Below are positions 55,690 to 64,000 of a stretch of 64,000 nt of DNA, piece after piece. The notes under the pieces are model-generated. The model was not told the origin of the DNA, searched no databases, and was given only the letters and a program-made list of their open reading frames with translations. A program made the translations under genes and the position numbers. Source of the DNA: Dermanyssus gallinae (taxonomy: Eukaryota > Arthropoda > Arachnida > Mesostigmata > Dermanyssidae). The DNA is taken from NCBI GenBank assembly GCA_003439945.1, contig QVRM01005217.1, positions 1 to 64,000 of the forward strand. The letters run 5' to 3'. Numbering within the stretch: position 1 is the stretch's first letter; the number at the start of each line of letters is the position of its first letter.

Positions 55690-57000
55690 TTGTGACTATC
55701 ACGTATCCGCTTCGTCTAGACTAGGCCGAGACCACTTCAGAAGAGTGCCACGAACTCAGGCTGCGTTTCCACGTTGTATGTCAGGATCCAGACGTTGCTT
55801 AAAAAGGACGACGATCTGCTATCACCGGTTGACATATTTAGCATAGTGCCGACTTTGCGAATCAGCTGCCTGGTCCGAACACCAGGAGCACCCAAGGTCT
55901 CAAACGCGAGAGGCCAGAATTCGTGGTGATACCTAATTGATGAGTATTTTGTTAGCTTGTTGGTCTCTGCAAGGTGGGCTGCATAACCAGCCTCGGATGC
56001 GCCGCCACCGACCATAGAAGGTGCTAGGGAGTCGGTAACGGCTGCATCCCAAGCCAGCATTTTGCCTCGCTCGAATGGTGTAAGTGTCATCTTATCTGGA
56101 CGCCTGCCGTCCTCCGCACAGAGGTCCGGGGGTTCAAGGACGACCGCATGACCTAAGGGCTGTCAAGACGGTCTCATTGATAGCGGCATGTCTAGGGCGT
56201 CGGCCTGCGCTTATGATACACGATAGGCCGTGATGTTCCATCTTGTCGACGGGGTGACCACATTAACACCGATGAGGGCTAACTAGGTTTGTCCATAGTC
56301 GTAGGCCTACTGCTATGCGAATCGTCTCGTCATCGAGAAGAGTACCTATGGGTGCACTGGGAAGCACGTGTAACCAGGCGCCTGAGTCCTTGGCGGACAC
56401 GGCGTTTATGCGAGCTCTGGTCGTGTCGTCGGCAGCTTCATTAAAGAGACGTCGTTGTACTTCAGCGTGCAAAGGGGCGCTCGCAGTCACGTTGAAACAG
56501 TACGTTGTCAGGCCTGCCTCCGCACCGGGCCTGAAGTCGGGCTAAGCGGCTTCTAAACTAGCCGACTCCTGGTGTATCTAAAGGGGATTGCCCTGTTTTC
56601 TGCGCCTAGCATTGATGACACTATGGTAGCACCGGCCAGGGTTTTCAAATTTGGAAGGCCCCCTTTAGAATCCGGCAGTAATGCCTGGTCCGTGCGCTAG
56701 GTGGTAGAGAACGTGTTTAGCAGGGCCTCGAGGGTAGACTGTGTCAACTCGTAGAGCGCTTGCAAGTCTTCGGCCCGATTAGATAGGTCAGCTTCTCGAA
56801 GAAGATGGATGAGTCTTAAGGAAGAAAAAGAAGACCGGAGTAAGAAGAGTCGCCGACGAGTTCCTATAAGAGGAAGGCAAGCGGCTTTAATCTCCAACGC
56901 TCGATTGCTGCTGTAAGCCCTTCGGGACAAAGTGGCACACCTGACAAGCTCCAGATCGTCCTTGGCGGTCACCTTGCGGCCGGACAGGAGCTCTTAGATT
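55690..57000 (-). mobile_element. RLE-LINE fragment, minus strand (second subfamily)
   Basis: Minus strand 5' to 3': LFLLRSSFSSLRLIHLLREA (thumb), EVQRRLFNEAADDTTRARIN, SAPIGTLLDDETIRIAVGLR, a decayed finger, then DKMTLTPFERGKMLAWDAAV (RPD box mutated at Arg/Pro junction in frame), KYSSIRYHHEFWPLAFETLG. The C-terminal -VE-QRGN box is degenerate. The 3' UTR matches that of 61910-63005 (CAGGCCGAGACCACTTCAGA in plus-strand sense). Several frame breaks. Confidence 0.85.
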
Positions 57001-58149
57001 AACATTTATTATAAAAACTATTTTTTAATTTGTTTTACTAAAGACACCAGTCGCAAGCCGCTGCAGATGGAAGAAGGTGCGATTGACTAGAATATAAAAA
57101 GCCCTACATATTAAAATATATTAAATAGAGCACATATTTTTTGCATTTAAAGGGGGGGGGGGGGTAAAAACTATGGTGACATAACTTCTAGGATACGTGC
57201 AGTAAAAGCGGTGTATTGGACGCCAAAGAGTTATAGGCAATTCTGGTTCGCTGAGACTTCATCATCAGCGCAGTCATGTTTTGACCAATTAAAAGATTTA
57301 CAAGTGGGGCAAGATGTGCATCAGTTGCATATATAGAGCACATCTGATAAAGTTTTTATAATTATTTTTTAGACATAATCCTATTTATTCTAAATCAAAT
57401 ACAGTCGTTTGGTTTACATTTTGACGAAAGTAGATTGACCCCAGGAAACCTATCAGGATTTGGCATTGTGTTTGATCTCAACCGATTGGCCAATCACAGC
57501 GATAAAACATTTTCTTGTTCCTTTTCCGCTAGTGAGGTAGTGCTGGGGAGATATTCCCTAAAATGAGTTTTAAGTAGTCACGCGCCGTCACCCGGTCGTA
57601 TGAACTGCCTCTTCAAGGCTTTCTCCAGTCAGACACGAGGACTAGACCGTCAGTGTACGCCAGGGTCCCTACCCCTCTGGCAAGTCTTCGATGACGCTAT
57701 TTTTTGCGACGTTCTTAAGAACCGGGCGAAGAATGGAGCCCTGTGGCACTTGGAGGTGATCCCATATTTAGATTCCCCCAATTTACCGCGCTGAACGCAT
57801 TATGTACGCAGAATGAGTAGCTGAAGTTCCTTGTCTTGAGTGGGTTTTTCCATAGTCCGTACAGCACCTGGTTCAGTGCGCCCAATGTGGACGGTTTGTA
57901 AGACTTCATAACCTCATACCGGTGGCATCTTTGTTCGGAGTAGTCCAGGTGGGCATTTAGATTATTGCCAGGTATATCTGCCTATACGTCTCTATAAATA
58001 TATATTTATAAATATTTTCATAGCAATAGCTTACGACCAAAATAACGGACTGCACACTTTTTCGAACATAGTATTCGTGCATGTGAGAAGATCAGTTGGA
58101 ATTTAAATTGCCAGCTACTAATGTTATACTGGCACTATTCCTATTGCAG
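57001..58149. other. CD36-family intron; poly(G) run
   Basis: Contains a 13-nt poly(G) run at about 57152-57164. A minus-strand stretch at 57600-57910 has LINE-like character (LNQVLYGLWKNPLK) but is unassigned. The expected missing exon between C and D was not found here. Confidence 0.4.
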
Positions 58150-58330
58150 ATGGCGAACTTTTTCCAGCATTCGAGGAACCACCGAGAAGTGTAAAGATTT
58201 TTACACCTCATCTTGTTAAACCGTGGCCTCTGCACCTACAGAAGCAATACGTTGCTAATGGTGAACCAATCGCTCGTTTCCACGGCGGCAGCGACCTCTT
58301 TAATGAAACCGGCGACCCTGAACTTGATAA
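58150..58330 (+). CDS. CD36/SCARB-family receptor, exon D
   Basis: Acceptor TTCCTATTGCAG; donor GTAGGT. 181 nt, phase 1 in, phase 2 out. Reads DGELFPAFEEPPRSVKIFTP, then HLQKQYVANGEPIARF, matching the family (G)TDG--FPP and S-DLCRS-----V--GI--YRF blocks, although the usual Cys before RS is absent (HLVKPWPL here). A sequon (NET) is present. Phase 1 does not fit exon C (phase 2), so an exon is missing between them. Confidence 0.82.
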
Positions 58331-58504
58331 GTAGGTGTTTCCATGCAGAGAATGGATCTCATGCATCAATAAGGTCTCTTTTTTTTAAAAGTAGATTGAC
58401 CCACTTTGACAAGCACGATCGAATATAATTTCACTAACGACACCAATGTAGGCGGTACATTTTGATAAGTTGGCAGAATGCGGCCAGTGAACAGTTTTGT
58501 CGTT

Positions 58505-59310
58505 TACATTATTATTATTATTAATACGCTTTATTCAAGGAAATGTTTAGTCTGTTAACATCAAATTTCCATGGAGTTGGCGGGTTTACTCTCCAAGGGA
58601 ACATATGGTTAAGTGTTTGCTTTGTCGCTACAAACTTTGGAAGAATGTTCTTCTCACGACGCGTCGTCGTATGAATGATATTGAACATCTTTAACATCAG
58701 ATCGGTATGATTTTTCTCAATATTTGCGAGGGTATCACAGTCAATCTTCCGCAGCCTTTCTAAAATGTTGGGAATCTGGACGTCATCGCTTGGAATTCCA
58801 CACTTGTATGCAATCTTTCGTCGGTATTTGCTGCATAGCTTGTCTAGGAGTCGCTGATCTTTTTTCAGACATGGATTCCAGACTGGGGCTGCATATGTTA
58901 TGATCGGCAATACGTACACCTCAAATAGTTTTGAGTATATATGTGGATCTCTAAGTATGAATGAGCGTGTAATCCAGTTCGCTCTCTGTGTTGCTCTTAA
59001 AACAATGTCTGTTACGTGTTCGGTGTACTTCATATTAATTGATGTCATAACACCAAGGTCTCTGATCAGTTTTTTCGAGGCAAGAGAATGGCCACCGATT
59101 GTGTAACTGTTCTCTGCATTTCCGTGACCAAGATGAAGTACAACGCACTTTGTCACGGATAGTTTCAGATCTAGCGAAACGGACCACTTATAGAAATTGT
59201 TTACCGTATCTTGCAGTTTTTTGCAGTCCTCGGCCGAGTCCGCTTTTCCGTATATTTTAACGTCATCCGCATAGATCTTATATTGCACGTTTTCGGCAAT
59301 AATACTCATT
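58505..59310 (-). mobile_element. CR1/Jockey-like LINE 3' half with intact frame
   Basis: Minus strand. A single 262-codon frame (59309-58521) starts just before the catalytic box: YKIYADDVKIYGKAD, VSLDLKLSVTKCVVLHLG, KLIRDLGVMTSINMKYTEHV, IITYAAPVWNP, ending at a stop followed by a (TAA)n tail at 58505-58520. 5' truncated. The open frame across 262 codons suggests a recent insertion. Located in the intron between exons D and E, antisense to the host gene. Confidence 0.85.
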
Positions 59311-59488
59311 CATACAGAATACATGATTCATAAGGTACGCACTTTAGCTTGTAAGTTCATTTGACAATTCCAAACTGGATATTTTGAGAGCATTCTATCA
59401 AACGATATGCAGACTGATTTAGAGGGAATCTCTTTTGTCAGAAATTACCACCTACTAGAAGACGTGTAACACCCCTTTTTTTGTTTAG

Positions 59489-59693
59489 GTGTCTTTGCCC
59501 AACACCGACACACGTAAAGGGAACGTTCGACGCAAGCCGGGACAGAACCTTATTATCTTCCGAGAAGGTGTACGCGCTGCCGCTTATACTTAGCCTGCCT
59601 CACTTCCTTCATGGAGATCCTGCTCTGCATGCCAACGTCAGTGGTTTACACCCTGATGAGAACAAGCACCACTTCTACATTGACGTTCATGCT
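59489..59693 (+). CDS. CD36/SCARB-family receptor, exon E
   Basis: Acceptor TTTTTTTGTTTAG; donor GTAAGT. 205 nt, phase 2 in, phase 0 out. With exon D it forms LDK|CLCPTPTHVKG, the paired-cysteine region of the family (CFC motif). Then ALPLILSLPHFLHGDPALHA, SGLHPDENKHHFYIDVHA match the conserved SLPHFL--DP---- -V-GL-P----H--Y-DI-P block. A sequon (NVS) is present. Confidence 0.93.
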
Positions 59694-60797
59694 GTAAGTT
59701 TGTCACCTTTATAACGTTATGTTCGTACTTTGTTCGCATATTCAATGCGCTGACTTTGCGTCTTCTTCTCAACGTTGACGTATTAAATATAAATTGTTTT
59801 GAATCGCTCGCCACTAGTTATGTAAAGATGAAAAGAAACTACTCGTGGGGGGGAAACAATACAATATCAAGCAATTTGTGTTTTTTTTTATAAACTGCTT
59901 CTACGGAAATGGTTATTTACTGGCGGCAGTAGACAGAAAACATGCGCACCAAATACGGTAGAAACGTGCGCCTAGCAACATGACTTGGACGAAATGTTGT
60001 GTTGCTCCGAACATCCAAGAATGATCCTCGAACACGCGCACGAAACCACGAAAGCCAATCTTTAGTACGAATTTTGGAGAGGTAGTGTTATCGGGGGTTA
60101 CTTTTTCGAAAACGAACATAGAGAGACCTCCTATGTAACCTCTTCGTACCAAAAAGTTGAACCTCTCACCAACAGCGAAAGATTTAACTTTTTGGGGCCG
60201 TATCCTGGCAGATTGAATGTGAATAACATGTGGCATAAACAGAATGAACCCACAAGCCACACAACTGGCGCAACGATAGAGCTGTTCTGCACAAGCTTTT
60301 CGGGCCGTGTTATCTTCTCAAAACGAGATATTGGGGCCCTGGATTTATATAAACGCTGGGTCCCTGGATTTATATTCCTTACTTTTTTTTATGGGTTTTA
60401 TGGGCAAATGACCGCGTTTACAGACATGCTCTCGAATCAGTCCCTGAGCTGGAAGACCGTATTTGCGAAATAATTGCCGAAATAAACCACGAAATGTGTC
60501 AACATCATTCAGAACAATGCCAAAAGAATTGGCTAGTGCCTACATGTGGCAGGAGAGCATTCGTCAGATGTTGTATTTCATGCATAAATCTAAGCTATAC
60601 ATTTTACAGTCCAATAATACTAAACTAAATACAAATGCACTAAGCGTGTTTTTTAACCAAGCTACCAGCGCTGCCAATCCTTTGAAAGGACACAAACTTT
60701 TACAATGCTGCCTGTGTCGATAAAATTGTTTAGTGCACTAGAAATAACATTAAATGTATAATAAATAAGTGTTTAAACAAAACAAACTAAACGTCAA
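59694..60797. other. CD36-family intron, nothing recognised
   Basis: Frames at 59913-60260 (minus) and 60192-60473 (plus) overlap on opposite strands and have no recognised motif. Confidence 0.45.
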
Positions 60798-60976
60798 GCC
60801 CGGTGGCGTGGTGCATTCGTCTGCGCCTCGCGACTAGAGGAGACACATGGCTGCGCGGGTTCGAGCCCCATCGTTGCACATTTGTATTCATGGGGGTCCG
60901 TCTAAGAAGCAGTGCAGGAGGCAGTCCCGTGGACGTTAAATCTTAGCTGGGGGTCAGCCCAAAGAGTATTTTTTAA
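60798..60976 (+). mobile_element. SINE family B copy
   Basis: About 80% similar by eye to 29546-29723: GCCCGGTGGCGTGGTGCATT with A-box, B-box GGGTTCGAGCCCC, GACGTTAAATCTTAGCTGGG and GGTCAGCCC, T-rich 3' end. In the CD36-family intron between exons E and F. Confidence 0.88.
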
Positions 60977-61213
60977 ACATAGTTTGCGAATTTCTCCTAT
61001 TACATTATAGCGGTACGTGAAATTTTGACAAAAAGCCTGTATGATCATGCATGTATAAATTAGAATTAATGAATTAATTATTCAGACTTCTTGTAACAAA
61101 GGTTGTGCTTTATCCACCATTAAAACATACCACCAAATTCTGTAGTTACCGTATCTGTAACATGTCTAATATAAAACATTTACGGCATATTATTCGGCCA
61201 ATTGTCTTTTCAG

Positions 61214-61327
61214 AGATCTGGTTTGACGGTTGACATGAGATGGCGAATGCAAGTAAATTTGAGACTGATGCCTTTGGAAACAGAGCCGATGCCGCCGATA
61301 ATCCTCCCCATCTTTTGGACAGAAGAT
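61214..61327 (+). CDS. CD36/SCARB-family receptor, exon F
   Basis: Acceptor GTCTTTTCAG; donor GTACGT. 114 nt, 38 codons, phase 0 in and out, consistent with exon E. Reads RSGLTVDMRWRMQVNLRLMP then MPPIILPIFWTED, matching the family -TG--L---KRLQ-N----P and -PI-W--E block near the end of the ectodomain. The final part (last ectodomain residues, second transmembrane helix and cytosolic tail) is not found before 64000. Confidence 0.87.
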
Positions 61328-61429
61328 GTACGTGTTTCCCTAATACTCTTATGTCTTTTTTGTTGAGACGACTAACTGGAAAATGCAGAACGCACACACG
61401 GTCACCACTGCAGGATTGTCCTCAACTGC

Positions 61430-61640
61430 AAGTGTGAGCCGGTAGTGTGGGGCTCCAAACCGCTAAAAACCAGTCAGGTCCCCTTTCCCGCCAGCAGGGA
61501 AGTGCTGTTAGCATTACTACAAACTACTGCGGGGGGTGTAATAGCCCGGTTCACTGATCGCGCCAGCCCCCCTTAGCCAGAAAGGGCGTCGACATGCGCA
61601 TGCAGTTATCCCGCTCTTTCTCGGTTAAAATATTTGTTCA
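61430..61640 (-). mobile_element. R1-like LINE 3' UTR fragment
   Basis: In complement it contains CTGGTTTTTAGCGGTTTGGA and CCCCACACTACCGGCTCAC, matching the 3' UTR module of the copy ending near 63560. No coding part recognised. Confidence 0.45.
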
Positions 61641-61840
61641 TTCAACAATTTGGATAAAATGCGTTTGATGAGTTTTTTAGATAGAGCATTTTCTCGTAAG
61701 GGATACCCCTTGTAGAGAAAATAGTGGCTTATTTTGTTCATTGGTAGGAGAAATGCATTATAGAATGCAGTGAGAATATCTTGTTCCGTTTTGCTGGTAA
61801 ATATCTTTTTTTTTTAACTGATATATACGAGTTATATATC

Positions 61841-61841
<1 letters not shown>

Positions 61842-61904
<63 letters not shown>
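61842..61904. repeat. (TA)n microsatellite, ~63 bp
   Basis: TA tract directly at the 3' end of the minus-strand RLE-LINE copy. Confidence 0.96.
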
Positions 61905-61907
<3 letters not shown>

Positions 61908-61909
61908 TT

Positions 61910-63005
61910 ATTTTCTGTTTAATACATTAGGTATATGTTACACACATCACAATAGACTAGCTAAACCAATGCGCCTAAGTAGGCGCATTGTGACTGTCAC
62001 GTGTCCGTTTCGATGAGGCCAGGCCGAGACCACTTCAGAAGTGCGCCCCGAACGGAGGCAGCTTTTAGGCACTGATGAGGGCTAACTATGTCTGCCCCTA
62101 GTTGTAGGCCTATGCGAAGCAGCTCGTCATCAAGAAGTGTACCTATGGGGGCACTGGGAAGCGCGTGTAACCAGGCGCCTGAATCCTTGGCGGACACGGC
62201 GTTTAGGCGAGCTCTGGTCGTGTCGTCCGCAGCTTCATTGAAGAGACGTCGTTGTACCTCATCGTGCAGAGGGAAACCCCAGTCCCGCTGGTATAGTACG
62301 TTTTCAGGCCTACCCCTACACCGCGCCTCAAGGTTCTCTTGAAGATGGGCTAAGCGGTTTCTAAACTGGTCGACTCCCGCTAAGTCTAAAAGAGGGATTG
62401 CCCTGTTTTCCGCGCTTAGCATTGACGAGACTACAGCAGGCCCGGCTAGGGTCAGTAAATTTGGTACCCTGAGCCCCCCTTTAGAAACGGGTAGTAATGC
62501 CTGTTCTCGCGCGCTAGGCGGTAGAGATGTATTCAGCAAGGACTCGAGGTAGACATTGTCAAGTCGTTGGGCCTTTGCAACTCGTCTGGATAAGCTCCCA
62601 GAAGAGGAAGACGGGGGGCGGCATTTTCTAGTTTCAATCTCCAACGCTCGATTGCTGCTGGGAGCCCCTCTGGGCAAATTGAAACAACCGGTAGCTCCAT
62701 ATCGTCATTGACGGTTAGCTTGCAGCCTGGCAGGAGGTTTCGGAGTGAATGTATTTCGGGGGCCTCAAGGTTAGGGCCAAAGAGGCATATCTCGCATTTG
62801 GCCGGATTTAACTCCAGCCCGGATGTAATGCACTGGAATCCAGGACCCGTTGATATAGACTTCGTCAAGGTACCAGAGGTTCAGCGGGCTCCTGAAAGAA
62901 TCCACCAGATCCTTGATACCCAGACAAAACAGAGGTCATGCTAAGGGATCCCCCTGCTGCAGTCCGGTGGCCGACGAAATCAAATGTTCAGGCAGTACAA
63001 GATAT
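61910..63005 (-). mobile_element. RLE-LINE copy with finger and endonuclease deleted
   Basis: Minus strand from about 63005: LPEHLISSATGLQQGDPLA (motif B), NLWYLDEVYI (catalytic box, second Asp replaced by Glu in this frame), GLELNPAKCEICLFG, QALLPVSKGGLRVPNLLTLA, DEVQRRLFNEAADDTTRARL, SAPIGTLLDDELLRI, VSPHQC. There it jumps, near 62065, straight to KAASVRGALLKWSRPGL, the ORF2 C-terminus. About 500 nt covering finger and endonuclease are missing. 3' UTR follows, then (TA)n. Confidence 0.87.
61968..61989 (-). repeat. Perfect 10-bp hairpin in RLE-LINE 3' UTR
   Basis: AATGCGCCTA, AG spacer, TAGGCGCATT. It lies about 60 nt before the TA tract in the 3' UTR of the copy at 61910-63005. The corresponding region at 55675-55700 is diverged. 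Confidence 0.85.
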
Positions 63006-63019
63006 ATTCTTATAGGTAA

Positions 63020-63024
<5 letters not shown>

Positions 63025-63069
<45 letters not shown>
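63025..63069. repeat. (TA)n microsatellite
   Basis: About 22 TA units just beyond the truncated 5' end of the RLE-LINE copy. Confidence 0.95.
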
Positions 63070-63071
<2 letters not shown>

Positions 63072-63494
63072 TTTCTCTTTTATATTATTATTATATTCTT
63101 TTATAGGTAACTTTGACCTAAACATATCTTATGTGATGTTTTAAATCAAATTAATTTAAATATGAATGAACTGAATAGCAAAAATTTTCAAAAATAGATT
63201 TAAGTAAAATATATAAATATTTTTTTATTGAACGGTTTTCTCAATGATTATTAGTTTCTAGAAATCGCGTTTTGAACACCAGTAAAAAGAGTATCTGTTT
63301 GTTTTACTAGAATACACTGTCCATTTGCGACCAATACACGCGATTCTAATTGAAATTCCTATAGAAATTTAAACCAAGAGTTTGTTACGGCAGTATGGCA
63401 CTTGGCAAAAGTGGAAACTGCGGGTGGGGATGTGGCCGTCGTGTTAGTGTATGAGGTACATTGCATGTTATCTCCTATCTCTTTCTACACATAC

Positions 63495-63497
<3 letters not shown>
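63070..63497. other. No gene recognised
   Basis: AT-rich; nothing identified. Confidence 0.5.

Positions 63498-63543
<46 letters not shown>
63498..63543. repeat. (TA)n microsatellite
   Basis: About 22 TA units at the 3' end of the minus-strand R1-like LINE. Confidence 0.95.
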
Positions 63544-63547
<4 letters not shown>

Positions 63548-63559
63548 TTTAGAGGTAAC

Positions 63560-64000
63560 TGGTAAAATGCGTTATGCACACCGGGCGACGTTGTTAAAGC
63601 CTCGGTAGTGTGGGCCTCGCACCCACTAAAATCCAGTCGTCCTTGCGATGAGTCGTCTTTGCCCCTTGACGGGGGGTGGCCGCAGTACTGTCTTCTCGAG
63701 ATTACTTCACCTGGTCTTTCTTCTTGCCATTTAGGCTACTCGGCTTTGTGCGGCGGTTATTTTCGCCTCAGAGATACCCTGTGCGAATCTTCTTACCAGA
63801 ATCCAGGATTTGCGATCTTTGAGGAGCGCCTCTACAAGGGCCTGGCATGTCACGGGGTTCTGCAGTCCTAGGTTCCGGGACAATAGCTCTCGGTCAGTGT
63901 TGGAGAAGGAGCACCGCTCATAGCAGTGCCTTACATCATCCGACTTCCCCGAATTGCACATGCGGCATATAGGGGAGTAAGTTTTACGAATGCGGTGTAG
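63560..64000 (-). mobile_element. R1-like LINE 3' end, running off the window
   Basis: Minus strand. The frame 63961-63731 has SPICRMCNSGKSDDVRHCYE, the C-terminal zinc-like segment of LINE ORF2 (C-x2-C ... H-x4-C), then LGLQNPVTCQALVEALLKD. The 3' UTR includes GATTTTAGTGGGTGCGAGGC, the module shared with 24640, 36915, 38500 and 46800. Its 5' part lies outside the window. Confidence 0.65.

Overview
The window is nuclear DNA from a metazoan, most likely an invertebrate (an arthropod is plausible; the species cannot be read from the sequence). The evidence is intron-split homologues of animal genes, GT-AG junctions, tRNA-derived SINEs, many LINE families, Tc1/mariner remnants, and very abundant (TA)n and (TAA)n tracts. 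No prokaryotic genes, rRNA or CRISPR arrays are seen.

Three host genes are recognisable. (1) STRAP, minus strand, 11525 to 7029: a seven-WD-repeat protein in four located exons (first coding exon not found), whose last exon continues into an unusual ~328-residue low-complexity tail. (2) NUDT1/MTH1-type Nudix hydrolase, minus strand, 18913 to about 18220: intronless, with an intact Nudix box, an Ala/Ser-rich possible mitochondrial presequence, and a one-base frameshift that changes the last ~25 residues. (3) A CD36/SCARB-family scavenger receptor, plus strand, 40583 to 61327: six located exons spread over about 21 kb. The exon phases match except between exons C and D, where one small exon is missing. 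The first and last exons are also not found; the last may lie beyond the window.

The rest is mostly decayed transposable elements. The dominant family is a LINE encoding a reverse transcriptase with an LDD catalytic box, a CCHC finger and a C-terminal restriction-enzyme-like endonuclease (RLE). At least 13 pieces are present: 1610-2795, 9781-9868, 10376-10500, 11023-11077, 19150-19434, 20586-20750, 20844-22020, 22120-22600, 22713-23345, 43540-44060, 50150-54980, 55690-57000 and 61910-63005. The one near-complete copy (50150-54980) sits in a CD36-family intron and has a Gag-like ORF1 with three zinc knuckles upstream of the RLE-type ORF2. Many pieces end in (TA)n or (TAA)n. In 19150-23345 five same-strand 3' pieces alternate with such microsatellites.

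Other elements are R1-like LINEs with a shared poly(A)-ended 3' UTR, an apurinic-endonuclease (EEP) LINE, CR1/Jockey-like LINEs, three SINE families (one with a tRNA-Leu-like head), a Tc1-like transposase and an NCRIW-type DDE transposase. Two RLE-LINE 3' ends in opposite orientation flank STRAP exon 4 as a 52-nt inverted repeat.

The most interesting points are the Gag-ORF1 plus RLE-LINE architecture, its link with microsatellites, the inverted pair around STRAP exon 4, the STRAP tail, and the NUDT1 frameshift. Assembly indels are a real alternative for several of the frame breaks.
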